Assembly (NCBI RefSeq): GCF_900116805.1
Contig: NZ_FPBV01000003.1
Span: forward strand, 124,001 to 188,000
Reading direction: 5' to 3'
DNA: 64,000 nt
From: Paenalicyclobacillus macrosporangiidus
Lineage (GTDB): Bacteria > Bacillota > Bacilli > Alicyclobacillales > Alicyclobacillaceae
Position numbers and translations under genes: made by a program
Notes under the pieces: model-generated
Told to the model about the DNA's origin: nothing
What the model saw: the letters and a program-made list of their open reading frames with translations, nothing else
The model's database searches: none
In this document: in pieces, positions 52,246-60,313 of the stretch
How positions within the stretch are numbered: the stretch's first letter is position 1
Layout of the letters: each line of letters begins with the position of its first letter

Positions 52246-53532
52246 TCACGTCCGCGTCCGCCCGCCCGATCCTGCCTCACCGTGCCTCATCGCTGGGTCC
52301 GCCGGGATCTGCGCCGAGACTTCCCGGAATTGTGCCTCCGTGTACAGCGGCCCACTCCAGAAGGCCTCCGGGCGCCGGTACAGACCGGATTCCGGCGGGG
52401 CGATGCCCTCCTCCACCCATCGTTCCAAATGATACAGTGCCGCTTCGTAATACGGCTGCACCGGCTGCTGGACACCGCGATCCCCACGCAGCATCCCGTC
52501 CACGTGGTTGCCCGCCTCCACCTCGTACAGCCGGTGCAGGTGCCCGCAGCCCTGCGCCCGTACCAGGTCGCGGTAGGCCGCCGCGTGGTGGCGAAACGGG
52601 ATCAGGCAGTCCCAGTTGCCCGCCACCGACAGAAGGGGCTTGCCGATTCGCCCGGTGTTGGCGATCCCCGCCACGCGCCGCGCCAGGATATCCATCCGCG
52701 CCCGCCACGGGTAGTCCGCGATAGGCGACGGATCGCGCAGCCAGTCGTTCGACCACTCGGCGGCGAAGGGGGCCCAGCCGGGATCGAGATTGCGGCCGTA
52801 CAGCCACAGCGACACCACCCAATAGGCGAGAAAGTACTGATGCCAGTACGGTTCCGACCCGGGGTGCAGCCCCGCCTCGAGCATCCGCTCGCGCGCCTTC
52901 GCCCGCTCCGCCGGTGTGCGGTCGCCGCGCCAGTTCTGGTACACCGGGTAATCCGCCACCCACACCGGGAGAGCCGTCATCAGGTGGCGCGCCTCCGGGT
53001 GCCAGTACACGCCTTCCCACTCGACGCCCCCGTCGTACAAATCCGGGTGCGCCTCCAGCATCCGCCGCGTCACGTACCCGCCGTTGCTGACGCCCGAGAT
53101 GTACACGCGCCCCGGCGCCCGGCCGTAGTGACGGGACGCCACGTCCACTGCGAACTCGGTCAGCGCCCGGTGGACGGGCACCCATTCCGCCATCGATCGC
53201 GCGGGAGCCCGCAACACCAGCCCGGGCGTGGCCTTGTCACAGGCGGCGAAGGCGTAGCCGCGCTGGATCGCGATGTCCCCGAGCAACAGGTCGAGCGAGC
53301 GCTCACCGCGCACCGCGGGCGTCGCGCCGATCATCACCTTGCCGTTCCACCGCTCCGGCGCGGGCAGGCGCAGTAGCGCGCGGGCACCCGCCACCTCGCC
53401 CGTCCAGACGCTCCCGGGGACGGGTCCGTCGAGGCGCGGGTTATCATACACCAACGGTTCCGCGTCGGGATGCACCCCGAGGCCCCGTGTGGTCAGGTCT
53501 GGAACGTCTTGAAGTCGGATGGTTTCCGCCAT
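52246..53532 (-). CDS. Tannase/hydroxybutyrate-oligomer-hydrolase-like esterase
   Basis: A 428-aa alpha/beta hydrolase. The nucleophile is Ser149 in GVSNGG, the probable Asp is in GNWDCLIPF and the His in EAGNHVDGM. No secretion signal is seen, so the substrate should be intracellular. The general layout recalls tannase/feruloyl esterase and 3-hydroxybutyrate oligomer hydrolases. The start is fixed by GGAGGGG 9 bases upstream; the frame is open further without homology. It shares its upstream region with the divergent Xre/membrane-protein operon and is followed directly by a large SARP-type regulator. Confidence 0.82.
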   Translation of the reverse strand: MAETIRLQDVPDLTTRGLGVHPDAEPLVYDNPRLDGPVPGSVWTGEVAGARALLRLPAPERWNGKVMIGATPAVRGERSLDLLLGDIAIQRGYAFAACDKATPGLVLRAPARSMAEWVPVHRALTEFAVDVASRHYGRAPGRVYISGVSNGGYVTRRMLEAHPDLYDGGVEWEGVYWHPEARHLMTALPVWVADYPVYQNWRGDRTPAERAKARERMLEAGLHPGSEPYWHQYFLAYWVVSLWLYGRNLDPGWAPFAAEWSNDWLRDPSPIADYPWRARMDILARRVAGIANTGRIGKPLLSVAGNWDCLIPFRHHAAAYRDLVRAQGCGHLHRLYEVEAGNHVDGMLRGDRGVQQPVQPYYEAALYHLERWVEEGIAPPESGLYRRPEAFWSGPLYTEAQFREVSAQIPADPAMRHGEAGSGGRTRT

Positions 53533-53569
53533 CGGCTGTGTCCCCTCCGGTGAAGGTATGCGCCCATTT

Positions 53570-53587
53570 TGTAAAGGATCCTTGACA
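53570..53587. promoter_or_regulatory. Imperfect operator overlapping the -35 box
   Basis: TGTAAAG-GAT-CCTTGACA is an imperfect inverted repeat whose right arm is the -35 box of the Xre operon promoter. Its left arm is identical to that of the perfect palindrome 44 bases downstream, suggesting two sites for the same repressor. Confidence 0.5.
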
Positions 53588-53610
53588 AACTCGTCGCGGA
53601 GCCATATCCT
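53582..53610 (+). promoter_or_regulatory. Sigma-A promoter of the membrane-protein/xre operon
   Basis: TTGACA (53582-53587) and TATCCT (53605-53610) are exactly 17 bases apart, about 45 bases before the first gene. Confidence 0.8.
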
Positions 53611-53613
53611 CAT

Positions 53614-53631
53614 TGTAAAGTAAACTTTACA
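53614..53631. promoter_or_regulatory. Perfect palindromic operator TGTAAAG-TAAA-CTTTACA
   Basis: A flawless 7-bp inverted repeat immediately after the -10 box. A protein bound here would cover the transcription start. The Xre-type regulator encoded second in the operon is the obvious candidate for autoregulation. Confidence 0.72.
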
Positions 53632-53653
53632 TTCCGTCGGGAGGGCGTGGACC

Positions 53654-54034
53654 ATGAAGGGCTCGGCCAAGCGTTACGTGATTCAGGTGAGCGTGTCCAT
53701 GGCCGTCTACATCGTTTCTCTGTTGCTGTCCATTTGGTTGTTGCAGACTTACCCACATGGAGGTTGGCGCCTGCCGATCGCCGTGTTGCCGGTCTTACCC
53801 CTGTGTGTTGTGGTCTGGGCCGCGATCCAATTCGTCAGCGGGCTGGACGAATTGCAAAGATCGATCCACCTGCAAGCCGTCACCTTTTCCTTCCTCGTGA
53901 CGGTCGTCCTCACGTTGACGTACGGTTTTCTCGAACAGGCTGGGCTTCCTCACATCCCGGTTCTGTATGTGCCATTGCTCATGTGCGCCCTGTGGGGAAT
54001 CGGGGCAGGGGTGGCGAGCCGCAAATACCGATGA
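53654..54034 (+). CDS. Four-helix membrane protein paired with an Xre regulator
   Basis: A 126-aa membrane protein with four predicted helices in two pairs. The loop between them holds FVSGLDELQRSIHLQA, a stretch rich in charged residues that recurs in small membrane proteins linked to Xre regulators. The ATG has GGGAGGG 9 bases upstream. Its stop overlaps the start of the regulator (ATGA). Function unknown; it may sense or modulate a membrane signal for the regulator. Confidence 0.8.
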   Translation: MKGSAKRYVIQVSVSMAVYIVSLLLSIWLLQTYPHGGWRLPIAVLPVLPLCVVVWAAIQFVSGLDELQRSIHLQAVTFSFLVTVVLTLTYGFLEQAGLPHIPVLYVPLLMCALWGIGAGVASRKYR

Positions 54035-54234
54035 AAAACCGGATTCGTGAATTGCGCCAGGAACGGTCGTGGTCTCAACAGGCGCTGGCCGAGGCGCTCG
54101 GGGTTTCCCGGCAGACCGTGCACGCGTTGGAGTCCGGCAAGTACGACCCCAGCCTGCCATTGGCGTTCCGCATTGCAAAGGTGTTCGGTTTGCGAATCGA
54201 AGACATCTTTGAACCCGACGACGGCCATTTCTGA
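54031..54234 (+). CDS. Xre-family (YozG-like) small transcriptional regulator
   Basis: A 67-aa single-domain helix-turn-helix protein (MKNRIRELRQERSWSQQALA, then VSRQTVHALESGKYDPSLPLAFRIAKVF, ending in EDIFEPDD). The ATG overlaps the stop of the membrane-protein gene, so the two are made together. Such minimal regulators commonly pair with a small membrane protein. It probably represses its own operon through the palindromes at 53570 and 53614. Confidence 0.92.
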   Translation: MKNRIRELRQERSWSQQALAEALGVSRQTVHALESGKYDPSLPLAFRIAKVFGLRIEDIFEPDDGHF

Positions 54235-54237
54235 CCT

Positions 54238-55230
54238 TCAATACAACAACCGCAGCCACTCAGCCCGGTCCAATGCCCCAAAATACGCCCGCAGGTCCAC
54301 GTCTGCCAAGGCCGCCGCCAGGTCGTCCGGGTCGTACCGGCGCCCCAACAGCCGCTGTTCGATCTCGCTGACGTCCCGTTCCCCGAAGAAGTCGCCGTAC
54401 ACCCGGCACTGTTCAATGCGCCCCCGCTCCACATACAGGCGCACGTCCAAGAGCCCTACCCCCGGGATGTACCGCGTGCGCCGCACGTTGAATGGGGGCG
54501 ACTGGCCGTACACCCAGTCCCAGTTCCGGTAGCGCCGTTCGGCCAGATCCCGGACCGCCTGCCAGTCCGCCTCGGTCAACCGGTACGTCGGAATCTCCGG
54601 CAGCCCGTCAAAGATCCGCTCGAGCAGGACCTGCTTGAACTCGCGGATATCCATGTCCCGCCGGAGGTACGGCCGGATGTTGGTGACCCGGCTGCGCACC
54701 GACTTGACCCCTTTCGATTCCATCTTCTCGGGGTGCACCCGCAGGGCCTTTTCCACGTTGTCCAGGTTGACGTCGAACAGCAGCGTGCCGTGGCTGAACA
54801 TCCGCCCTCGCGTGGCGAACTGGGCGTTGCCGGAAACCTTCTTGCCCTCCACCAGGATGTCGTTGCGACCCGACAGTTCCGCGGGGACGCCGAGATCGCG
54901 CAGGGCGCGGATGACGGGCTCCGTGAACTTGCGGTAGTTGTGGAAGCTGTTCGCGTCGTGCTTGGTGATGAAACTGAAGCTCAGATCCCCCTCGTCGTTG
55001 TACACGGCGCCGCCCCCGGACAGGCGGCGCGTCACCACGACGCCGTGCGCTCGCACGTACTCGGCGTTGATCTCCTCCAGCGTGTTCTGGTTCTTCCCGA
55101 CAATCACCGTCGGGTGCATGGAATAGAACAAGAGATACGTCTGCTCGCGGTCGAGCGCGGTCAGCGCGTACTCCTCCAGGGCGAGATTGAGCGTCCCGTC
55201 CATCACGTCTTGGTTGTCGATGTAGCGCAT
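54238..55230 (-). CDS. Lipoate--protein ligase (LplA/LplJ)
   Basis: A 330-aa ligase that attaches free lipoate to E2 and GcvH proteins. The lipoate-binding RRLSGGGAVYND is at residues 68-79 and the catalytic lysine is Lys131 in GKKVSGNAQ; SHGTLLF and GVKSVRSRVTNI follow. The C-terminal accessory domain is present, so this is the full two-domain type that makes lipoyl-AMP itself. It is six bases downstream of the Cof phosphatase and ends convergent with the Xre regulator, only three bases away. Confidence 0.94.
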   Translation of the reverse strand: MRYIDNQDVMDGTLNLALEEYALTALDREQTYLLFYSMHPTVIVGKNQNTLEEINAEYVRAHGVVVTRRLSGGGAVYNDEGDLSFSFITKHDANSFHNYRKFTEPVIRALRDLGVPAELSGRNDILVEGKKVSGNAQFATRGRMFSHGTLLFDVNLDNVEKALRVHPEKMESKGVKSVRSRVTNIRPYLRRDMDIREFKQVLLERIFDGLPEIPTYRLTEADWQAVRDLAERRYRNWDWVYGQSPPFNVRRTRYIPGVGLLDVRLYVERGRIEQCRVYGDFFGERDVSEIEQRLLGRRYDPDDLAAALADVDLRAYFGALDRAEWLRLLY

Positions 55231-55236
55231 CCCGTC

Positions 55237-56010
55237 TCACCTCCCCGGGTGCCCATCCTGCCCGGCGCTTCGGTCCGCCAAGATGCGTTCAATGACGCGG
55301 GCCACCCCGTGCACCTCGCAGGCTTCCGCAATCCAGTCGGCCTCCGCCTTGACCGCGGGCTGGGCGTTGCCCATGGCAACGCCGAGGCCCGCCCACCGGA
55401 TCATCGGGAGGTCGTTAAGGCTGTCGCCCACCGCCACCACCTGATCCGGCCGGATGGCGAGGCGCTCACACACCGCCGCCAATCCCGCGGCTTTCGTCAC
55501 GCCCTTCGGGTTGACCTCGATGTTGAACGGGTTGGAATTGGACAGTTCAAACCGATCCGCCTGCGCCAGCGTTCGCCACAGGCTGGCCAGGGCGGCTTCG
55601 TCCTCGGTGTAAAAGCCAAACTTCAACCAAATCCTGTCGTCCAGGTCATCGGGCAACGGATCGTCGCTCAGGATGCCCTCCGGTGTGGTCGCCCAGTAGT
55701 GGGCGCCGCACGACACCGCCAGTTGGTACAGCCGCCGGATATCCTCGGGCCGGTGCGCGCGGCGCATCACCAACTCGCCGTCGGGCGTCCAGACCTCGCC
55801 ACCATTGACCGTCACCACCGGTGCCGTCATGCCCAGTTCCCGGGCGAGCTCCTGAACCAGGCCGCCGTAACGCCGGCCCGTGGCGAAGGTGACCTGCACC
55901 CCGGCCGCGATGGCATGCCGGATGGCCCGCCGGTTCTCCGGCGAGATGTCAAGGCCCAGATCGAGGCTGGTGCCGTCCATGTCCAGTGCAATCAACCGCC
56001 AATCAGCCAT
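55237..56010 (-). CDS. Cof-type HAD-IIB phosphatase
   Basis: A 257-aa haloacid dehalogenase-superfamily hydrolase. Motif I is LDMDGTSLD, followed by the ATGR motif II, a C2 cap domain in the middle and the C-terminal VAVGDSLNDLPMI motif. Such enzymes dephosphorylate sugar phosphates, FMN or pyridoxal phosphate with broad specificity. The start has GGGAGGGGAG 3-5 bases upstream. It is the first gene of a two-gene run with lipoate ligase; a functional link is not evident. Confidence 0.92.
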   Translation of the reverse strand: MADWRLIALDMDGTSLDLGLDISPENRRAIRHAIAAGVQVTFATGRRYGGLVQELARELGMTAPVVTVNGGEVWTPDGELVMRRAHRPEDIRRLYQLAVSCGAHYWATTPEGILSDDPLPDDLDDRIWLKFGFYTEDEAALASLWRTLAQADRFELSNSNPFNIEVNPKGVTKAAGLAAVCERLAIRPDQVVAVGDSLNDLPMIRWAGLGVAMGNAQPAVKAEADWIAEACEVHGVARVIERILADRSAGQDGHPGR

Positions 56011-56158
56011 CGTCTCCCCTCCCTGCGCCCCGTTCCCAGTATACCGGTTCGGCCATCGCCCTGGCCAATGGTGCAGGTCCCAATGCCCGGGGACCGGAGG
56101 GGTTGTCTCGTGATATGATGGAGAAAATTGTGGCAGCTTCCTGGAAGGGGGCGAGGGT

Positions 56159-56863
56159 GTGTTCAAGCTTGCGGTGGGTTTTTTCCTGTGGCGGTGGCTC
56201 ACGGTGATCCTGGGGAATCCGCTGGTGGCCATCCTGGTGCTCATCGCCGTGTACTACCTGATTGACCGGCGCTACATAGGCCTCCTGCCGAACCTCGGGC
56301 GGCCCTTCTCCCGCTGGCGTCAGGCCAGCGAGCTGCGGCGCCAGCTGGAGCTCAATCCCCACGACGCCGACGCGCGCCACCAACTCGCCCGCATCCACTT
56401 GGACCAACGCCGCTACGGACCGGCACTTCATCTCCTGCAGCATCTCCCGGACTCCCTTCGGAAGTCCCCCGATGTCCTGTACGAGGAAGGCCTCTGCCGG
56501 ATTGGCCTGGGCGATCCGCAGGCCGGCGAAGGGCTCATCCGCCAGGCGGTGCACCAGCAGCCGAACCTGTTCTACGGCGAACCGTACCTGCGGCTCGCCG
56601 GCCTGCACGCCCCAGACCATCCCGAGCAGGCCCTGGCCGATCTGCGCCTGGCGCAACAGTACAACCAGTCCTCCTGCGAGGCGTGGTATCGCTTGGCTGC
56701 CTTGTACCGGCGGCTCGGGGACCATGCGCAGGCCCGGCAGGCGCTGCACCAGTGCCTGCACACATACCGCGCCCTGCCTGCGTTTCGCCGCCGGCAGGAA
56801 CGCCGTTGGTTCGTGCTGGCCCGGCTGGCCACCCTCGGGCGCGCGCTCGCGCCAAAACGCTGA
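56159..56863 (+). CDS. Membrane-anchored TPR protein
   Basis: A 234-aa protein with one or two N-terminal hydrophobic segments (residues 3-40) and then TPR-like helical repeats (LNPHDADARHQLARIHLDQ, SPDVLYEEGLCRIGLGD, CEAWYRLAALYRRLGD), ending in a basic tail. The GTG start follows GGGGGCGAG. TPR proteins act as assembly platforms; no partner can be named from context. The gene is divergent from the Cof phosphatase. Confidence 0.82.
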   Translation: MFKLAVGFFLWRWLTVILGNPLVAILVLIAVYYLIDRRYIGLLPNLGRPFSRWRQASELRRQLELNPHDADARHQLARIHLDQRRYGPALHLLQHLPDSLRKSPDVLYEEGLCRIGLGDPQAGEGLIRQAVHQQPNLFYGEPYLRLAGLHAPDHPEQALADLRLAQQYNQSSCEAWYRLAALYRRLGDHAQARQALHQCLHTYRALPAFRRRQERRWFVLARLATLGRALAPKR

Positions 56864-56920
56864 CGCCCGGCGGGTGTGCGCCGGTCCACGTAGCAGATTG
56901 CACCCCCAGATGTTCGCGCG

Positions 56921-57667
56921 TCACACCACCGGCTGCTGGTGCTGGTTGAACAGCCGGCCGTACGTCAGGGCGCCGAGGACCATCGTCGTGATGGCGGCCG
57001 AGGCGATGAGGGCGAACACAATCAGGAGTTGGTACCGCACCGCCTTAATCGGGTCGGCCCCGGCGATGATCTGCCCCGTCATCATCCCGGGCAGTTGCAC
57101 CAGGCCCATGGTCTTCGTGCTGTCGATGGTCGGAATCATGCTCGCCTTGACGGCCGCTTTGACCACGGCCCGCGACGCCTGCCGCGGCGTCGCGCCGAGG
57201 GAGAGCAGCACCGTCATCTCGTCCCGGCGCGCCTGCGCCTCCCCGCGCAGGCGATTGAGGAACAGCGCCGAGGCGACCATGGCGTTGCCGATAATCATGC
57301 CGCTGATGGGGATGACGTACGCAGGCTCCGGCGGGATGACGCGGGCGGCGAGGAGAAACCCCTGAGTGGCGATCTCGGTGGCCATCACGGCCACCCACAC
57401 GCGCCAAAAGCGCCCGGCCAACCCCTGGCCGCGGCGGCTGGCGTTGTCCGCGGCCACCACCGACATCAGCAGGACCATGGCTGCCGTGAGGGCCGCGTGA
57501 TCGACATGGAAGACGAATTTCAGCACATACCCGATGGCCAGCAGCTGCACGGTCGCCCGAACGGCCGCGACGACCATGTCCTTCTCCAGCCCCAGCCGCT
57601 GCCAGATGGACAACGCCATCGCGGCGGCGACAAACGCCAGGGTCATCGCCAGCGCCCACAGGCTCAT
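56921..57667 (-). CDS. FetB-like ABC exporter permease (UPF0014)
   Basis: A 248-aa membrane protein with about seven helices. AAVRATVQLLAIGYVL, VVAADNASRRG, PISGMIIGNAM and QLPGMMTGQIIAGADPIKAVRYQ are typical of the FetB/YbbM family, which with FetA exports iron and helps resist oxidative stress. The start overlaps the end of the ATPase gene by four bases. It ends the two-gene operon. Confidence 0.9.
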   Translation of the reverse strand: MSLWALAMTLAFVAAAMALSIWQRLGLEKDMVVAAVRATVQLLAIGYVLKFVFHVDHAALTAAMVLLMSVVAADNASRRGQGLAGRFWRVWVAVMATEIATQGFLLAARVIPPEPAYVIPISGMIIGNAMVASALFLNRLRGEAQARRDEMTVLLSLGATPRQASRAVVKAAVKASMIPTIDSTKTMGLVQLPGMMTGQIIAGADPIKAVRYQLLIVFALIASAAITTMVLGALTYGRLFNQHQQPVV

Positions 57668-58449
57668 CGGCCCGCATCCCCTTCCGTACCCGTCTGTCCC
57701 AGATCCGCCTGGCCGAGCAGGAACCGGCGCCCCCACTCGGTCTGGGGACCGTCAAAAAACGCGGCGGTCGGACCCTGTTCCACCACGCGTCCGTCCACCA
57801 CCAGCCACATCTCGTCGCTGATTCGGCGCGCCTGGGCGAGATCGTGTGTGACCCACAGCACCGTCATGCCCCGCTCGCGGACCAGGCGGACGACGAGCGC
57901 CTCCACCACGGCAGCCGACGCCCGGTCCAGGGCGGACGTGGCCTCGTCGAGCAACAGGATGTCCGGCCGATTGGCCAGCGTGCGGGCGAGGGCGATTCGC
58001 TGCTTCTGCCCGCCGGACAGCTCGGCCGCTGGACGCGGCAGCAGATCCCAGGGCAGTCCCACGAGGTCGAGCAACGCCCGCCCGTCCGGTTCCGGCTCGC
58101 CGTGCAGCCGCGCCGCGGCGGCGAGGTTATCGTACACGGTGCCCGGGAGCATCACCGGCTGCTGCATCACCAGCCCGACCCGCCGGCGGAGCGCGCGCAG
58201 GGGCCACTGGCGCACCTCCCGCTCCCACACCCAAACCTCGCCCGCATCCGGAGTCTGCATCAGGTTGCACAGGGCGAGCAGGGTGCTCTTGCCCGCGCCG
58301 GAAGGGCCGACGACGGTGACGATGGTCGCGGCCCGCACAGCGCCTCGCACGTCTTTCAACACGGTTTTGTCCCGCCCGTCCGCACGCACCCGCGTGGTCA
58401 CGTCGACAAAGCGCAGGGCAAACGGGGAATCCGGATGGGGTGTGTCCAG
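57664..58449 (-). CDS. FetA-like ABC exporter ATPase
   Basis: A 261-aa ATPase: Walker A GPSGAGKST, Q-loop VMQQPVML, signature LSGGQKQR, Walker B ILLLDEATSAL and the H-loop in VTHD. The start is unusual. The first in-frame GTG (58401) has no ribosome binding site and would cut the first beta strand (FALRFVDVT). A GAGGGGG run 8 bases before an in-frame CTG (58449) points to a rare CTG start that restores the strand; an ATC two codons earlier is a less likely alternative. Partner of the FetB-like permease. Confidence 0.82.
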   Translation of the reverse strand: MDTPHPDSPFALRFVDVTTRVRADGRDKTVLKDVRGAVRAATIVTVVGPSGAGKSTLLALCNLMQTPDAGEVWVWEREVRQWPLRALRRRVGLVMQQPVMLPGTVYDNLAAAARLHGEPEPDGRALLDLVGLPWDLLPRPAAELSGGQKQRIALARTLANRPDILLLDEATSALDRASAAVVEALVVRLVRERGMTVLWVTHDLAQARRISDEMWLVVDGRVVEQGPTAAFFDGPQTEWGRRFLLGQADLGQTGTEGDAGR

Positions 58450-58645
58450 CGTGATCGCCCCCTCAATGGTCTATGGATTCTAGCATCGTTCGGCCACCGG
58501 ATGGCGAGCAAACCCTGGATGGATTTCCCGCACGGAACACTCGCGAAACTTGTGGCAATATTGTATGGAGACCGCCTGCCTGCCGGGCGCCCCTTCCGGG
58601 CGCTGCGCGACGACGGACGCCTGTGAGGTCAAAGGGGGAAAACAC

Positions 58646-59230
58646 ATGCCGTCTTCCATTCGCAGTCAGCAGTTGCACCAGGCGGCGCTCAAGGCCCTGG
58701 AGGAGCGCGGCGTGCACATCCAGCATATCGCCGAGATTGTGTACTTTCTGCAGCGCGACTACGTCCCCGGGCTGACGCCCGAGATGTGCGTGCCGCACGT
58801 GCAAAAGGTGCTGGAAAAGCGCGAGGTGCAGCACGCCATCCTGACGGGCATTGAACTGGACAAACTGGCGGAACGTGGCGCCCTGTCCTGGCCGCTGCAG
58901 CAAGTGATTGAGACGGACGAGAGCCTGTACGGGATCGACGAGATCCTGGCGCTGTCCATCCTCAACATCTATGGCAGCATCGGCTACACGAATTACGGCT
59001 ACATCGACAAGGTCAAGCACGGCATCCTCCGCCGGCTGAACGACAAGTCCGGCGGCGAGGTCCACACCTTCCTGGACGATCTCGTCGCCGCCGTCGCCGC
59101 CGCGGCCGCGAGCCGCATCGCGCACCATCACCGGGCGATTGAGGAGAGCGGAGACGCCGGGGACGAGGCGGCATACGAGGACCCTGTCACGCAGACGGCG
59201 GCCGCCGACACGGACGGGCAGCCCGAGTGA
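58646..59230 (+). CDS. Phosphatidylglycerophosphatase A (YutG-like)
   Basis: A 194-aa protein of the PgpA family, very close in pattern to Bacillus YutG: ALEERGVHIQHIAEIVYFLQ, KREVQHAILTGIELDKLAE, DESLYGIDEILALSILNIYGSIGYTNYGYIDK, LNDKSGGEVHTFLDDLVAA. YutG-type proteins dephosphorylate phosphatidylglycerol-phosphate in phospholipid synthesis. The ATG has AAGGGGG 7 bases upstream. The last 30 residues are acidic and low-complexity, beyond the conserved domain. Confidence 0.92.
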   Translation: MPSSIRSQQLHQAALKALEERGVHIQHIAEIVYFLQRDYVPGLTPEMCVPHVQKVLEKREVQHAILTGIELDKLAERGALSWPLQQVIETDESLYGIDEILALSILNIYGSIGYTNYGYIDKVKHGILRRLNDKSGGEVHTFLDDLVAAVAAAAASRIAHHHRAIEESGDAGDEAAYEDPVTQTAAADTDGQPE

Positions 59231-59296
59231 CGGTCGCGGCCGGAGCGCGAGGGATGCGCACCCGCCGGACGGACCGGCCTCGGTCTTCGGATGCCG

Positions 59297-60277
59297 TCAC
59301 GGAGACGGCCGGAGGGCATGGATGCGGTCGAGACACTTCTCGGCATCCGCCACCATGCGCCGGACGATCTCGCCCGCGGGCTCCACGCCGTGAATCAAAT
59401 CGATGCCCTCGCCCGCCCACACCACGGCGACATCGAAGTCTCCTGCCGCCACGGCCGCCTGGTACGCGGGACGAACCTCATCCAACTTGGTGCGCAATTC
59501 ATCCTCGCGCCCGTTCCACTCGTCATAGAGGCGGTTGCGCAGCGCCCGCCCCGGGTAGCGCTCGGGCCAACCGGTGTCACGCACGATGTCGAACACCCGG
59601 GTGCGCACCGTGTCGTCTCCGCCAGACGTGACGAGGCGCGCCTTCGCGGCCGGGTGGCCAATCGCCTCGGCCGCCGCGTAGAACCGGGTGCCGACCAGCA
59701 CCCCGGCGGCCCCGAGCGCCAGCGCCGCCACCAGGCCTCTTCCGTCCGCGACGGCGCCGGCGGCAAGCACCGGGATCGACGGCGCGATATCCACCACCGC
59801 CGGCACCAGACTGAAGGTCCCGCGTACGCTGTCGCCGTGGCCGCCCGCCTCCTGCCCTTGCGCGACCAACACGTCCGCCCCCGCGTCCCGTGCCCGCGCT
59901 GCCTCGCGCACGCTGGTCACCTGGCAGATGAGCCGCGCGCCGGCCGCGTGAACGGGATCCGCCCACGGGCTCGGATCGCCGCAGGACAGAAACACCGCCG
60001 CCGGCCGGTGTTCCAACGCGGCATCCAGGGCCTTGGGGTTTTGTTCCAGAGCCCAGGTCAAAAACCCGATCCCCCACGGCCGGTCCGTCTTTCGCTTGAC
60101 CTTCTCAATCTCCGGGAGAAACTGCTCCTCCTTGGCGTAGCCGCCCGCCACGATGCCGAATCCGCCCGCCTCCGACACAGCCGCCGCCAACTCACCGCCG
60201 GCCACCCCCGCCATCGGAGCAAGCGCGACGGGCAAGCTGACCCCCAGACACTGGGTGAACGCCGTCTCCCACGGCAT
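59297..60277 (-). CDS. Nitronate monooxygenase (2-nitropropane dioxygenase family)
   Basis: A 326-aa FMN-dependent TIM-barrel enzyme. PVALAPMAGVAGGELAAAVSEAGGFG opens the barrel; VAQGQEAGGHG carries the catalytic histidine; PVLAAGAVADGRGLVAALALGAAGVLVGTRF binds FMN phosphate. It oxidatively detoxifies alkyl nitronates such as propionate 3-nitronate. The ATG has GGAGG 8 bases upstream. It lies 36 bases after the U32-like gene on the same strand and so may share the sigma-54 transcript from 63821. Confidence 0.92.
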   Translation of the reverse strand: MPWETAFTQCLGVSLPVALAPMAGVAGGELAAAVSEAGGFGIVAGGYAKEEQFLPEIEKVKRKTDRPWGIGFLTWALEQNPKALDAALEHRPAAVFLSCGDPSPWADPVHAAGARLICQVTSVREAARARDAGADVLVAQGQEAGGHGDSVRGTFSLVPAVVDIAPSIPVLAAGAVADGRGLVAALALGAAGVLVGTRFYAAAEAIGHPAAKARLVTSGGDDTVRTRVFDIVRDTGWPERYPGRALRNRLYDEWNGREDELRTKLDEVRPAYQAAVAAGDFDVAVVWAGEGIDLIHGVEPAGEIVRRMVADAEKCLDRIHALRPSP

Positions 60278-60313
60278 CCCGCACACCTCCATCTACGTGC
60301 AGAGCGATCTTTC

